Shown piece by piece: positions 16,613 through 26,805 of a stretch of DNA of 39,605 nucleotides (position 1 is its first letter; every line of letters begins with the position of its first letter). The notes beneath the pieces were generated by a model, which saw nothing but the letters and a program-made list of their open reading frames with translations, ran no database searches and was not told the origin of the DNA. The stretch lies in assembly GCA_026388315.1 (NCBI GenBank), contig JAPLKA010000088.1, forward strand, positions 1 through 39,605. The letters are read 5' to 3'. A program made the position numbers and the translations under genes. This DNA comes from Pseudomonadota bacterium (GTDB lineage: Bacteria; Desulfobacterota; Syntrophorhabdia; Syntrophorhabdales; Syntrophorhabdaceae).

Positions 16613-17468
16613 AACAAGAATCGACAAAGAGTTTGCGGTAAAGATAATCCTCACGATATTTGCCTTTTCTTCTCTCCTCTTTCTATTTCTCATCTTTTCT
16701 TTTATTCTCTTTGAAGGCCTGCCGCTTTTCCTCAAAGTTGGTCTGAAAAAAATAATATTAGGTTTTAAATGGGCGCCTACAAAGGGCTCTTTCGGGATAT
16801 TCCCCATGATCATATCCTCCTTTTTCGTAACCTTCGGGGCACTTATAATCGGTGCGCCATTGGGACTTTCCTGTGCAATTTACCTTTCCGAATATTCCAG
16901 TAAAAAGATGAAGATGTTTTTAAAGCCTGCTCTCGAACTATTGGCAGGCATCCCCTCGGTTGTTTATGGATTTTTGGGTGTTATCTACATTGTTCCTATC
17001 ATAAGAAATAATTTTGGTGGCGCTGGTTTTTCCCTCCTCGCTACTTCTATTATCCTCGGTGTAATGATTTTGCCTACAATAATCAGTATATCCTTTGATG
17101 CAATTATGAGTGTTCCCAAAACATATAGGGAGGGTTCTTTTGCCATGGGTGCCACTAAATGGCAAACAATCTATAAGGTGGTAATACCCTCCGCAAAATC
17201 AGGGATCCTCGCAAGCTTCATTCTTGGCATGGGCAGGGCCATAGGTGAAACCATGGCGGTTATCATGGTTGCAGGTAATGCGCTGAAAATACCAACAAAC
17301 ATTCTTGATCCCCTGCGAACCCTCACCGGAAATATCGCACTTGAACTTGCCTATGCCACGGGAGACCACAGGATGGGTCTATTTTCAACAGGGGTTGTTC
17401 TCCTCGTTATCATCATGATTCTCAACTATATTGCAAATTTCGGGATAAAGAGAAGGGTAATAAAATGA
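16605..17468 (+). CDS. pstC: Phosphate ABC transporter permease PstC
   Basis: A 287-residue inner-membrane permease with six predicted spanning segments. It starts with a long hydrophobic helix at about 13-40. The coupling-loop region around MGATKWQTIYKVVIPSAKSGI is the EAA-type motif that docks to the ATPase, and GMGRAIGETMAVIMVAG is a PstC-type conserved stretch. LLAGIPSVVYGFLGV is the other family hallmark. It overlaps pstS by 8 bases and pstA by 4 bases. It pairs with PstA to form the channel. Confidence 0.94.
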   Translation: MIKTRIDKEFAVKIILTIFAFSSLLFLFLIFSFILFEGLPLFLKVGLKKIILGFKWAPTKGSFGIFPMIISSFFVTFGALIIGAPLGLSCAIYLSEYSSKKMKMFLKPALELLAGIPSVVYGFLGVIYIVPIIRNNFGGAGFSLLATSIILGVMILPTIISISFDAIMSVPKTYREGSFAMGATKWQTIYKVVIPSAKSGILASFILGMGRAIGETMAVIMVAGNALKIPTNILDPLRTLTGNIALELAYATGDHRMGLFSTGVVLLVIIMILNYIANFGIKRRVIK

Positions 17469-18301
17469 GGATAAATCCAAGAATAGTCGATAGAGTTGTC
17501 AAAGTGGGGTTAACTTCACAGGCATTTTTTACTGTCGGCATTTTAGTGGCAATTATTGCTGTTATTTTTTTCAAAGGTTTCCCCAATATCAATATGGAAT
17601 TCATCTTCTCCTTCCCTGAAGATATGGGTAGACATGGCGGTATATTTCCTTCAATAGTGGGTACTATACTTATCGCACTCCTTTCAATACTTCTTGCCAC
17701 ACCATTAGGGGTAGGCACTGCAATTTATTTAACAGAATATACCAAAGAATCGAGATTGACGAAAATCGTCCGGTTTGGTGTAGAATCGCTTGCGGGCATC
17801 CCGTCAATACTGTATGGTCTCTTCGGTTTTATATTTTTTGTGATAAAACTTAAAATGGGATGGTCACTTCTGGCAGGTGTGCTCACACTTACCATCATGA
17901 TCCTTCCTACGATAATCAGAACGAGTGAAGAGGCAATAAAGGCTGTACCAAGAAATTTAAGGATTGTAAGCTATTCTTTAAGCGCTACTAAATGGGAAAC
18001 AGTGGCAAAAGTCGTGCTACCTTCTGCTTTCCCGGGCATTTTAACGGGCATTATGCTGAGTGTCGGAAGGGCGGTAGGTGAAACAGCAGCAACAATATTT
18101 ACTATGGGAAGTTCTCTCAGGCTCCCCACATCGCTTATGGATTCAGGCAGAACACTGGCCGTTCACTTCTATATCCTCGCACGAGAAGGGATATCAATGG
18201 AAAAGGCATACGCTACGGCACTTGTGCTGGTTTTAAGCATACTATCGATTAACATTATTGCTTATTACATTATGAACAGAGTAATTTCAAAATATTCTTA
18301 G
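17465..18301 (+). CDS. pstA: Phosphate ABC transporter permease PstA
   Basis: A 278-residue membrane protein, partner of PstC. Hallmarks are LAGIPSILYGLFGF, the coupling-loop region SATKWETVAKVVLPSAFPGI and SVGRAVGETAATIFTMG. Six hydrophobic segments are visible. It starts in the pstC stop (ATGA overlap) and is followed 6 bases later by the first pstB. PstC and PstA each present a coupling helix to one ATPase subunit, relevant because the two ATPases differ. Confidence 0.93.
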   Translation: MRINPRIVDRVVKVGLTSQAFFTVGILVAIIAVIFFKGFPNINMEFIFSFPEDMGRHGGIFPSIVGTILIALLSILLATPLGVGTAIYLTEYTKESRLTKIVRFGVESLAGIPSILYGLFGFIFFVIKLKMGWSLLAGVLTLTIMILPTIIRTSEEAIKAVPRNLRIVSYSLSATKWETVAKVVLPSAFPGILTGIMLSVGRAVGETAATIFTMGSSLRLPTSLMDSGRTLAVHFYILAREGISMEKAYATALVLVLSILSINIIAYYIMNRVISKYS

Positions 18302-18307
18302 ATAAAT

Positions 18308-19063
18308 ATGGACATTAAAATACAGGTCGAAACATTAAAAATCTTCTTTGCCAAAAACGAGGTCTTAAAAGGCATCACTATAGATGTTTATAAAAATAAG
18401 ATCACCGGATTTATGGGACCCGCCGGAAGCGGGAAATCAACCTTAATATCCGCTTTCAACAGAATGATAGAATTTGAAGAAGATGTGAAAATTGAGGGAA
18501 AAATCTATATTGACGGTGTAGACATAATCAACGGAGATATTGATGGCGTTTCTTTAAGGAGGCAGATAGGTACTGTTTTTGCGGTTCCCATACCGCTTCC
18601 ACGTTCGGTATATGACAATATCGCTTACGGTCCACGCCTGAAGGGTATTACCGACAAGACAGAACTGAATGAGCTCGTAAGGGACAGCCTGAAGAAGGCA
18701 TTTTTGTGGGATGAGATGAAAGACAGGCTGAGCATATCTGCTTTAAAGCTGTCAGGTGGTCAGCAGCAGAGGCTTTGCCTTGCAAGATCCCTTGCTTTAA
18801 AACCGGAAATTATTCTCCTGGACGAACCATGCTCAGGCCTTGACCCTATTTCAACCGCAAAGATTGAAGATGCCCTGAACGAGTTAAAAAAAGAATTCAC
18901 CATTGTACTGGTTTCGAACAATACAAAACAGATAGCCCGAATCAGCGATTATTCCGCTTTCTTTTACATGGGTGAACTGGTTGAGTATGGCCCCACAGAA
19001 AGGGTGTTTACCTTTCCGTCACAGAAACAGACAGAAGACTACATATCAGGGAAATTCGGATGA
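18308..19063 (+). CDS. pstB: PstB1, phosphate ABC ATPase with degenerate own site
   Basis: A 251-residue ABC ATPase of the PstB family. Walker A (GPAGSGKST, 37-45), the signature LSGGQQQR (148-155) and Walker B (IILLDEP, 168-174) are normal. The Q-loop glutamine is replaced (VFA at 90-92 where VFQ is expected), and the switch histidine is replaced by Asn (VSNN, 202-205, where VTHN is expected). Its own nucleotide site therefore looks impaired while its signature is intact. It sits between pstA and a second, reciprocal ATPase (ATGA overlap). Together they probably form one heterodimer. It is about as long as ordinary PstB and is not a decayed copy. Confidence 0.93.
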   Translation: MDIKIQVETLKIFFAKNEVLKGITIDVYKNKITGFMGPAGSGKSTLISAFNRMIEFEEDVKIEGKIYIDGVDIINGDIDGVSLRRQIGTVFAVPIPLPRSVYDNIAYGPRLKGITDKTELNELVRDSLKKAFLWDEMKDRLSISALKLSGGQQQRLCLARSLALKPEIILLDEPCSGLDPISTAKIEDALNELKKEFTIVLVSNNTKQIARISDYSAFFYMGELVEYGPTERVFTFPSQKQTEDYISGKFG

Positions 19064-19815
19064 TGAATGATTTTGTTCTCTCCACAGAAAACTTAAACTT
19101 AACCTATGGAACTTTTCATGCATTGAAAAACGTCGATTTTAATGTATATCAGAACTCAATCACCGCACTCATAGGACCCTCCGGGTGTGGAAAGTCGACC
19201 CTGCTCCGCTGTTTTAATCGCATGAACGACCTTATTGATGATGTAAAGATTACCGGAAATATATTCGTAAACAAACAAAATCTTGACGACATTGACATTA
19301 TTGAGCTGCGAAAAAAGGTCGGTATGGTATTCCAGAGACCAAACCCCTTTCCTTTTTCGGTGTATGAAAATATGGTCTATGGCCTTAAGATCCACGGCAT
19401 GAATAACAGGCGAAAAAATCATGAAATCGTAGAAAAATGTCTCAGGGCCGTTGGACTATGGGAAGACTTGAAAGATAAATTTCATGCATCTGCACTGAGC
19501 CTCTCCGAGGAAATAAAACAGAGACTCTGTATAGCCCGTTTACTGACCGTTGAGCCGGAAATTATTCTACTTGATGAGCCATGCTCCGCCCTCGATCCCA
19601 TCGCAACCATGAGGGTGGAAGAGCTCATGATAGAACTCAAAAAAGACTATACCATCCTCATAGTAACCCATAACATGCAGCAGGCCGCAAGGGTATCGGA
19701 CTATACCGGTTTCATGCTCCTCGGTGATCTGATAGAATTCGGTGAAACCTCACAAATATTCACATCACCCCAGGACGCAAAAACAGAAGGCTATATAACA
19801 GGGCGATTCGGATAA
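19060..19815 (+). CDS. pstB: PstB2, phosphate ABC ATPase with degenerate signature
   Basis: A 251-residue ABC ATPase, homologous to its neighbour along its full length with the same motif numbering. Walker A (GPSGCGKST, 39-47), Q-loop Gln ([10 protein letters not shown]92), Walker B (IILLDEP, 168-174) and switch histidine (VTHN, H204) are all canonical. The signature is LSEEIKQR (148-155) instead of LSGGQQQR. This protein can therefore provide a good nucleotide site but a poor signature, the reverse of PstB1. The start is the first of two ATGs, in the ATGA overlap with pstB1. It is the last gene of the operon; no terminator hairpin is obvious after it. Confidence 0.93.
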   Translation: MMNDFVLSTENLNLTYGTFHALKNVDFNVYQNSITALIGPSGCGKSTLLRCFNRMNDLIDDVKITGNIFVNKQNLDDIDIIELRKKVGMVFQRPNPFPFSVYENMVYGLKIHGMNNRRKNHEIVEKCLRAVGLWEDLKDKFHASALSLSEEIKQRLCIARLLTVEPEIILLDEPCSALDPIATMRVEELMIELKKDYTILIVTHNMQQAARVSDYTGFMLLGDLIEFGETSQIFTSPQDAKTEGYITGRFG

Positions 19816-19861
19816 AATTGTTTATTCAGTGTGTGAAAGTCTCTCTTAAGGGCTTTACCTA

Positions 19862-19891
19862 TTGACTTTTCCGGCATAATAGGTGCATATT
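19862..19891 (+). promoter_or_regulatory. Candidate promoter for the EF-G gene
   Basis: TTGACT (19862-19867), 18 bases, CATATT (19886-19891). Initiation near 19898 would leave almost no leader before ATG 19901, and no ribosome site is seen there. Weak evidence. Confidence 0.3.
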
Positions 19892-19900
19892 TTTACCCTG

Positions 19901-21943
19901 ATGAAGAAAGAAGCACAGAGATTACGAAAAATAAGAAATATCGGTATTGCGGCGCATATAGATGCCGGCAAAACAACCGTCACAGAGCGTATCCTTTACT
20001 ACACAAAAAAGACATATAAAATAGGTGAAGTGCATGAGGGAACGGCAACAATGGATTACCTTCCGCAGGAGCAGGAAAGAGGCATTACCATTACCTCTGC
20101 CGTAACTACATGTGACTGGAATGACCACGAAATTCAGATCATCGATACCCCCGGCCATGTGGATTTCACTATAGAAGTTGAGCGCTCACTCCGTGTGCTC
20201 GATGGCATGGTAGCGGTCTTCTGTGGTGTGGGTGGGGTTGAGCCACAATCAGAAACAGTCTGGCATCAGGCCGATAAGTACAAGGTACCGAGGATTGCCT
20301 TTATAAATAAACTCGACAGAATCGGCGCCAATTTTTTTAATGTGATGGACATGTTGGTGGAGAAGTTCGGCGCAAATCCTATTCCTCTGCAAATACCACT
20401 CGGCACGGAAGATGGATTTTACGGTGTCATCGATTTAATCAAAATGAAAGGCATAGTCTGGAGCGATGAAGACCTTGGCGCCACATACAACTTCATCTCA
20501 ATTCCGGAAAACTATAAAAAGATGGCGCAGGAATACAGGGAAAAACTCTTCGAAAAGCTCTCACTTCTTGATGACCAGCTCATGGAGCTTTATCTCGACG
20601 GAAAGGATATTGATGAAACCCTTATTCATGATGTCATAAGAAAAGGTACAATAGCCCTGAAATGCATACCCGTGCTTTGTGGCGCTGCCTTAAGGAACAA
20701 AGGTATACAGCCCTTGCTTGATGGAATAATTGAATATCTCCCCTCACCCCTTGAAGTCCCTCCGGTACAGGGTAAAAACCCGGAAACAGGTGAAATAGAA
20801 TCGAGGGAAGCAAAAAGCGATGAAGACCTCTCTGCGCTTGCATTCAAGGTAGTTATTGAGGAAGGGAGAAAGTTAACATATACAAGGATTTATTCCGGGC
20901 AAATTAAAGTAGGAGATGAAGTATATAACGTAAATATCGGAAAGAAAGAGAAAATTTCAAGAATATTTAAAATCCATGCAAATCATAAAGAAAGAATAAA
21001 TGAAGCAAGAACAGGGGCGATTGTTGGACTGGTAGGATTAAAAGAAACCTCTACCGGCCATACACTGACAAAGAAAAGACCTATTCTTCTGGAGCCTATG
21101 GAAATCTATCAGCCGGTGATTTCCATCGCAGTTGAGCCGAAACGGAACATAGATCAGGATAAACTTATGATTGCACTCCAGAAAATTTCTGACGAAGACC
21201 CCACGTTTATCCTTAAAACTGATGAAGATGCATACCAGACAGTCGTTTCCGGCATGGGAGAACTGCATCTCGACGTTATTGCACGACGGATAAAGGACGA
21301 ATTCGGCGTTGAACTTCACGTGGGAAAACCTCAGGTAGTTTATAAGGAAACTATTGAAGGAAACGCCTCGATTGAACATGCATTTGAAAAAATAATTAAC
21401 AACACCCCCTGTAAAGGTTCGGTTTCACTTGATGTATCATCGAACGAAAGGGGCGGCGGCATCGTTATAATATCACATATTGTAGAAGAACATCCTGCCT
21501 TCACTTTCCTCAACACCATTCAGGAAGGTATTATGGAGGCTTCCAATGTAGGGATATTAAAAGGCTTTCCCCTGACAGACATCAAAGTGGATATCAATGA
21601 TGCCTCATATAATAATCCTGAGTTTGCCCGGCTAACCCTGAAAATAGCCTCCTTTGAAGCATTCAGGAAGGCATGTACAGACGCGAAGCCTGTTCTTCTG
21701 GTCCCGATCATGTCTCTCGCAGTAACCGTACCGAATGAATTCATGGGAGAGATTATCGGTGATTTGAATAGTCGAAAATGTCAAATTCTGAATTTAACGA
21801 CAAAGGACAAAATCACGATAATCCATGCGAATGCCCCATTAACAAAAATGTTCGGCTACTCTACTGATGTGCGTTCACTTTCACAGGGCCGTGCTTCTTT
21901 TACTATGTATTTCTCCCATTATGATAAGGTTGAAAATGGATAG
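19901..21943 (+). CDS. Elongation factor G-like translocase (probable paralogue)
   Basis: About 680 residues with all EF-G domains. GTPase motifs are [18 protein letters not shown] and NKLD; the domain II beta-barrel region ([15 protein letters not shown]) and the domain IV/V region ([10 protein letters not shown] and later) follow. It promotes ribosome translocation. It is not next to rpsL, rpsG or tuf, so it may be a second EF-G (EF-G2 type) rather than the principal one. I prefer ATG 19901; a GTG at 19883 would add six residues not typical of the family. Its last 8 bases overlap birA. Confidence 0.88.
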   Translation: MKKEAQRLRKIRNIGIAAHIDAGKTTVTERILYYTKKTYKIGEVHEGTATMDYLPQEQERGITITSAVTTCDWNDHEIQIIDTPGHVDFTIEVERSLRVLDGMVAVFCGVGGVEPQSETVWHQADKYKVPRIAFINKLDRIGANFFNVMDMLVEKFGANPIPLQIPLGTEDGFYGVIDLIKMKGIVWSDEDLGATYNFISIPENYKKMAQEYREKLFEKLSLLDDQLMELYLDGKDIDETLIHDVIRKGTIALKCIPVLCGAALRNKGIQPLLDGIIEYLPSPLEVPPVQGKNPETGEIESREAKSDEDLSALAFKVVIEEGRKLTYTRIYSGQIKVGDEVYNVNIGKKEKISRIFKIHANHKERINEARTGAIVGLVGLKETSTGHTLTKKRPILLEPMEIYQPVISIAVEPKRNIDQDKLMIALQKISDEDPTFILKTDEDAYQTVVSGMGELHLDVIARRIKDEFGVELHVGKPQVVYKETIEGNASIEHAFEKIINNTPCKGSVSLDVSSNERGGGIVIISHIVEEHPAFTFLNTIQEGIMEASNVGILKGFPLTDIKVDINDASYNNPEFARLTLKIASFEAFRKACTDAKPVLLVPIMSLAVTVPNEFMGEIIGDLNSRKCQILNLTTKDKITIIHANAPLTKMFGYSTDVRSLSQGRASFTMYFSHYDKVENG

Positions 21944-22901
21944 GACCAGAGAAATATTGACGTTTTTAAGGGGTGCGGATGATTACATATCGGGAGACAT
22001 GATCTCTGCAAAACTCGGCATATCGCGAACAGCAGTCTGGAAATACATTAACCAGCTTGAGCATAAAGGATACGGTATCATAAAGCTTAAAGGCAAGGGG
22101 TATAGACTTATTGATACGCCTGATAAATTATTTCCATGGGAAATCTACAGGTACCTCGATACCCATTCTATTGTGAAAGAGATCGTATACCAGGACAATA
22201 TAGATTCTACAAACTCTTACGCATTTAAACTTGCCCTTGGCGGCAAACCGGAAGGCACGTGTGTCGTTGCGGAAGCACAGAGGACCGGAAAGGGAAGACT
22301 CAACAGGGTCTGGTTTTCTCCTCCCGGGAAAAATTTATATCTGTCGGTTATTTTGAAACCCCCTGTACATCCCGCAAGGGTCTATCCTATAACATTCATA
22401 TCGTCCCTTGCCGTGTATGATACAATTGAAAGGGTTACAGGGATAGCGCCAACATTAAAATGGCCCAATGATGTATTAATCCACGGGAAAAAAGTGTGCG
22501 GCACCTTACTTGAAATCTCAACCGAAGCAGACATGGTAAGGTTCATTGTCGTCGGGATTGGATTTAATATCAATATGAAGGAAAAAGAGATTGACGAAAT
22601 GATTAGAAACAAAGCAACTTCTCTTCATATTGAAACAAAAAAAACATACGAAAGGGCTTCGATCTGTGGTATTTTACTCTCCAATCTTGATAAATATTAT
22701 TCTATTTTTCGGAAAAAAGGAGAACAGGATATATGCAACATCTGGGAAAAGACGGCACAAATCAAAGGGAAATATCTCGAGATAAATCAGATGGGTGAAG
22801 TATACAGAGGTGTCTCGGAAGGTATAGATACAAGTGGTGCCATGCTAATCAACATTAATGGTAAAGTAAAAAGGATAATCGCAGGGGATGTATCCTTTTA
22901 A
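21936..22901 (+). CDS. birA: Biotin operon repressor / biotin-protein ligase
   Basis: A 321-residue bifunctional protein. The N-terminal winged HTH (residues about 1-60, [20 protein letters not shown]) would bind a biotin operator. The ligase domain carries [12 protein letters not shown] (the GRGRxxR-type biotinyl-AMP loop, with one Gly-to-Lys change as read) and KWPNDV. It attaches biotin to acyl-CoA carboxylase or decarboxylase subunits. ATG 21936, overlapping the EF-G stop by 8 bases and preceded by AAGG (21926-21929), is the best start; the open frame continues 69 bases upstream into EF-G but without signals. Confidence 0.9.
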   Translation: MDRTREILTFLRGADDYISGDMISAKLGISRTAVWKYINQLEHKGYGIIKLKGKGYRLIDTPDKLFPWEIYRYLDTHSIVKEIVYQDNIDSTNSYAFKLALGGKPEGTCVVAEAQRTGKGRLNRVWFSPPGKNLYLSVILKPPVHPARVYPITFISSLAVYDTIERVTGIAPTLKWPNDVLIHGKKVCGTLLEISTEADMVRFIVVGIGFNINMKEKEIDEMIRNKATSLHIETKKTYERASICGILLSNLDKYYSIFRKKGEQDICNIWEKTAQIKGKYLEINQMGEVYRGVSEGIDTSGAMLININGKVKRIIAGDVSF

Positions 22902-23021
22902 AATGCGAAGAGTGCAAGCTTTAATCCTGCCGAAGGCGGGACAAGGTGAAATGCGAAAGGTGAAAAGTAATAGGTAAATTACGAATTACGAATTACGAAT
23001 TTTTACAAAGGAGATGCAAAC
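22902..23021. repeat. Short-repeat spacer between birA and coaX
   Basis: Holds one copy of a dispersed hairpin word, TTTAATCCTGCCGAAGGC plus GGGACAA (22920-22944), also at 29802-29826 and 34249-34273. It is followed by three tandem ATTACGA units near 22978-23000. The AAAGGAG ribosome site for coaX is at 23007-23013. Confidence 0.6.
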
Positions 23022-23804
23022 ATGCTGCTTGTGATTGATATAGGGAATACAAACATTGTTTTCGGTGTTTATGATGACGACAAATTGGTAAATCACTGGA
23101 GGCTCAGCACCGCACTTCAGAAGACCGTTGATGAATACGCTATTCTTCTTAACAGCCTGCTTTACTTCGAAAAGATTAAACTCAACGAAATCGACAGCGC
23201 TATCATTTCCTGTGTGGTACCTCCCCTTCTCATACCTTTTGAAATACTTTGCAGAAAATACGTCTACGTAAAACCGATTATAGTGGAGCCCGGCATTAAA
23301 ACGGGCATGCCCATCCAGTATGAAAACCCCCAGGAGGTAGGCGCTGACCGGATAGTGAATGCCGTTGCAGGATACGAAAAACACAAAAAATCTCTTATTA
23401 TTGTTGATTTCGGCACAGCAACAACTTTTGATTATATAACACCCAAAGGCGATTATATGGGTGGGGCAATTGCCCCTGGAATCATGATATCTCTTGAAGC
23501 GCTTTTCGAAAGGGCGTCAAAACTGCCGAGGGTTGAACTCATCAGGCCTAAAAGCATAATAGGGAAAAATACGGTACATGCCATGCAATCAGGCATAACA
23601 TATGGTTATGTAAGCCTCGTGGACGGAATAGTGTACAAAATGAAAGAAGAGGTTAAAACCAATCCCTATGTTATCGCTACGGGTGGTCTTGCAAGCTTGA
23701 TGTACAAAGAATCCAATACGCTCGATGAGGTAGATGAATTCCTCACCCTGAAAGGTTTAAAGATTTTGTACGATAAGAATAAAGACTTTCATAAATTCAA
23801 ATAA
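23022..23804 (+). CDS. coaX: Type III pantothenate kinase CoaX
   Basis: This 260-residue ASKHA-fold kinase performs the first step of coenzyme A synthesis, phosphorylating pantothenate. The N-terminal phosphate motif [13 protein letters not shown], the [11 protein letters not shown] segment with the catalytic Asp, and [11 protein letters not shown] (phosphate 2 region) are all present, and GGAIAPGI follows. The ATG at 23022 has AAAGGAG upstream at ideal spacing. It stands next to birA, a frequent pairing, and ends 3 bases before a strong terminator. Confidence 0.95.
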   Translation: MLLVIDIGNTNIVFGVYDDDKLVNHWRLSTALQKTVDEYAILLNSLLYFEKIKLNEIDSAIISCVVPPLLIPFEILCRKYVYVKPIIVEPGIKTGMPIQYENPQEVGADRIVNAVAGYEKHKKSLIIVDFGTATTFDYITPKGDYMGGAIAPGIMISLEALFERASKLPRVELIRPKSIIGKNTVHAMQSGITYGYVSLVDGIVYKMKEEVKTNPYVIATGGLASLMYKESNTLDEVDEFLTLKGLKILYDKNKDFHKFK

Positions 23805-23806
23805 AA

Positions 23807-23832
23807 AAAGGCGGGGATTTAACCCCGCCTTT
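23807..23832. terminator. Bidirectional intrinsic terminator
   Basis: AAAGGCGGGG, a six-base loop, then CCCCGCCTTT: a perfect 10-base stem flanked by A and T tracts, lying between the convergent coaX and acyl-CoA ligase genes. It can stop transcription in both directions. Confidence 0.92.
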
Positions 23833-23855
23833 CCGTTTTATCCTGATTCTATTTT

Positions 23856-25463
23856 TTACTGATGATCGCTCCACTTTCCGAACTGTTCTCTCAGTATCCT
23901 GTGGAGTATCTTGCCTGCGCCGCTTCTTGGCATTTCTTCATCTTTTATAAAGACAATACTTTTTGGAACCTTGAAGCCTGCGATCTTGCCCTTGCAGTGG
24001 CCTGTAATTTCTTCAGGTGTTGAGGTCTGACCATCATGCAATACCACGACTGCCATTACCTGTTCGCCCCATTTTTCGTGAGGAACGCCGATGACTGCAA
24101 CATCTTTTACCTTCTCAAGACCGCCGACACAGTTCTCTACTTCAGACGGAAAGATGTTCTCGCCGCCGGAGATAATCATGTTTGCCTTTCTGTCAACAAG
24201 GTAGATGTATCCTTCTTCATCACGGTATCCCATATCGCCTGCGCTGAAGTATTCTCCCTTCATGGCTGCTTTTGTCTTTTCGGGCTCTTTCCAGTATTCT
24301 TCAAAAAGCATGGGGCTTCTTGAGTAGAGTTCGCCTACTTCGTTCGGTTTTGTTACAAGGTTTCCATCCTCATCATAGAATTTAATATAGTCGGTACCGA
24401 TAACCTCGCGACCGCATGAGCCAAGCTTTGTAAGCTGTTCATGGGGTTTGAGGACTGTTACAATGCCTGCTTCCGTAGAGCCATATGCTTCGTTGAGCTC
24501 TGAATTGGGGAACATCTTGAGGACGCCAAGCTTTGTATCTCTTCTGGCCGGGGCAGAGGAGATAAGGAGTTTTTTAACGCATGTCAGATCATATTTCTTC
24601 TTCACATCGTCCGGTAGTGCAAGCATCATGATGTAATGGGTTGGAACCAATGAGGTAAAGGTGACTTTGTGCTCAGAGAAAGTCTTTAACAGATACTCAG
24701 GGTTAAAGCTCACCATGTTGTATGTCATAACGGTACCGCCGACCCAGGTAGCAACAAATGAATAGAAGAGAGAGTTTACGTGACAGCATGGCATGACGAG
24801 GAGATTGCAGTCATCATAATTGAACTGGTGATCAAATATCTGGATAAAATACTGGGCAAAGAGATTGGCATGTGTCTTTACAACACCCTTTGGCCTCCCC
24901 GTTGTTCCACCTGTATACATGATAACCCATGGATCTTCGGCATCTACTACGGTTGCCGGTTCTTCCGGGCTCGCTTTTGCAAGCGCTTCTTCATAAGAAA
25001 CAAAACCATCATATTTCTCATTATCCAAGGCAAAGGAGACATAATGCTTTACAGTAGTGAGATTTTTCTTCATTCCGTTAATCTGGTTGATCCAGGGAAA
25101 TTCTTTCCCGTCTGCTCCATCCTTCCCGCCTTGTACGATAAAAACCTTTGCCTCACAGTGGTTAGTGATATATTCCATATCTACAGGCGCAAGCCTGAAC
25201 ATAAGGGGTACGCAAATAAATCCGCCCTTCGCAGCGGCTGCATAAATCTCCATCCACTCTACACAATTGTATGCAAGCACTGCAAACCTGTCACCCTTCT
25301 TCATGCCCATATCGGCAAGTGCATTTGCAAGTCTGCATGATCTCTCGTCCCACTGTTTGAATGTATAAGCCCTGTACAAGTCTTTGATACCGATCTTGTT
25401 CGGAAACTTCAGGGCATTTACCCTTACCACGTCTTTTGCTGTTAACCAGCGTCCGTTCCTCAT
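23856..25463 (-). CDS. AMP-forming acyl-CoA synthetase / ligase
   Basis: This 535-residue ANL-superfamily enzyme activates a carboxylic acid with ATP and CoA. MYTGGTTGRPKGVVKTH is the P-loop-like A3 motif, YGSTEAG the A5 motif, FSAGDMGYRDEEGYIYLVDRKANMIISGGENI the A7/A8 hinge region, and PRSGAGKILHRILR supplies the catalytic lysine near the C terminus. The substrate cannot be read; fatty or aromatic acids are possible. ATG 25461-25463 follows AGGAGG on the minus strand. It is the last gene of a three-gene unit with the Fe-S protein and the FAD oxidase. Confidence 0.9.
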   Translation of the reverse strand: MRNGRWLTAKDVVRVNALKFPNKIGIKDLYRAYTFKQWDERSCRLANALADMGMKKGDRFAVLAYNCVEWMEIYAAAAKGGFICVPLMFRLAPVDMEYITNHCEAKVFIVQGGKDGADGKEFPWINQINGMKKNLTTVKHYVSFALDNEKYDGFVSYEEALAKASPEEPATVVDAEDPWVIMYTGGTTGRPKGVVKTHANLFAQYFIQIFDHQFNYDDCNLLVMPCCHVNSLFYSFVATWVGGTVMTYNMVSFNPEYLLKTFSEHKVTFTSLVPTHYIMMLALPDDVKKKYDLTCVKKLLISSAPARRDTKLGVLKMFPNSELNEAYGSTEAGIVTVLKPHEQLTKLGSCGREVIGTDYIKFYDEDGNLVTKPNEVGELYSRSPMLFEEYWKEPEKTKAAMKGEYFSAGDMGYRDEEGYIYLVDRKANMIISGGENIFPSEVENCVGGLEKVKDVAVIGVPHEKWGEQVMAVVVLHDGQTSTPEEITGHCKGKIAGFKVPKSIVFIKDEEMPRSGAGKILHRILREQFGKWSDHQ

Positions 25464-25519
25464 GTTTCGTCCTCCTACAATTATTTTTTAATGATAAATT
25501 GTTTCTACAAAAACTGCCT

Positions 25520-26788
25520 TTACTCAACAAGCTCCAGAAAATGGTACACCTTCTGCGGCATCTTATTTCTCAGAACATTGTCGATTAAATTTATCATGCA
25601 ACCAGGACATGCTGTAACGACTATATCTGCACCAGTTGCTTTGATGCCGTCCATTTTTTTATCTGCAATCTTCTTTGTAAGGTCATAGTGGTAAACACTG
25701 AAGGAACCACCCATACCGCAGCACATATCGGCATTGGGCATTTCAACATATTTCAAGCCTTTTAAAGCCTTCAGGATCATCCTTGGCTGGTCTTTAATGT
25801 TCTGATACCTTACAAGGTGGCACGGGTCGTGCCATGTGGCCGTCTTACCTTCAAATTCCTTTTTCAGTTTGAATTCTTCCAGTGGTACCTTCATCACATC
25901 AATAATAAACTCGGTGCTGTCTTTCACCTTCTTTTCAAATTCTTCATATCTTTTTTGCTGATCTTCGTTATCAGGGAGGTACTTCTGATAATCTTTCAAA
26001 GTGGAACTGCACGTACCGCAACCCGTTACAATATAATCAACATCTTTAAAGGCTTTGATATTTTCTTCTGCAAGCATTCTGCCTGTCTCAAAATCACCGC
26101 TGAAATATATGGCAGCTCCGCAGCAGTTCTGACTTTGGGGAACAACCACTTCAATACCCTTTTTTGTCAGGAAATCAATAATCTTCAGCCCCAGTTCAGG
26201 ATATACAAAGTCCATTGCACACCCCATAAAGAAGCCAACCTTCATTTTTGCTGCCTGACCGTTCTGTGGCTTATAGACAGGTTTAACCATATCACGTAGA
26301 AACTTGTCAGCAAGTGCAGGAATATTCCTTCCCTGACCAAGCGCCTTCAAAAAATCGGGTAAGTGTCTGATATTGCCTTCTGTCTTTGGAAGCATCCACT
26401 GGAATGCCTTTGCTAATTTTACATATCTTCCAAAGGCCTTTCTGTTGGACATTACCTTCCTAAACGCAAAGTTCTTTACAAAACCCAAACCCTTGTTTTT
26501 CACCATCTGGGCCCTTGCCCCCACAACTACCCTGTCAATCTGGGTCTTTGAAGGACAATTAGCTACACATCGTTTGCAGAGAAGGCATTTGCCGATGATT
26601 GTGCCCATCTCGTCGGTAAATTCCTGTTTGCCGCTAAGAATCTGTTTGACAAGGTAGTTCTTACCCCTTGCAACGGATGTCTCCATCCTCTCTTCCTGAT
26701 ACACAGGACAGAAAAAGCTGCAAAAACCACATTTCATGCACTGATCTGCAAATTGTTCTATTTTTTTAAGCTCTTTTAGGTCTTTCAA
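25520..26788 (-). CDS. Fe-S oxidoreductase with two CCG domains (GlcF/HdrD-like)
   Basis: A 422-residue electron-transfer subunit. Two [4Fe-4S] motifs lie at the N terminus: C17-x2-C20-x2-C23-x3-C27 and C68-x2-C71-x2-C74-x3-C78, each followed by Pro. Two cysteine-rich CCG domains follow: QNCCGAAIYFSGD with GCGTCSSTL, and DMCCGMGGSFSVYH with ACPGCMINL. It would accept electrons from the neighbouring FAD oxidase and pass them to a quinone, Etf or heterodisulfide-type acceptor. It lies 17 bases after the FAD gene. No membrane segment is visible. Confidence 0.9.
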   Translation of the reverse strand: MKDLKELKKIEQFADQCMKCGFCSFFCPVYQEERMETSVARGKNYLVKQILSGKQEFTDEMGTIIGKCLLCKRCVANCPSKTQIDRVVVGARAQMVKNKGLGFVKNFAFRKVMSNRKAFGRYVKLAKAFQWMLPKTEGNIRHLPDFLKALGQGRNIPALADKFLRDMVKPVYKPQNGQAAKMKVGFFMGCAMDFVYPELGLKIIDFLTKKGIEVVVPQSQNCCGAAIYFSGDFETGRMLAEENIKAFKDVDYIVTGCGTCSSTLKDYQKYLPDNEDQQKRYEEFEKKVKDSTEFIIDVMKVPLEEFKLKKEFEGKTATWHDPCHLVRYQNIKDQPRMILKALKGLKYVEMPNADMCCGMGGSFSVYHYDLTKKIADKKMDGIKATGADIVVTACPGCMINLIDNVLRNKMPQKVYHFLELVE

Positions 26789-26805
26789 GCCGAACCCCCT
26801 TTACA

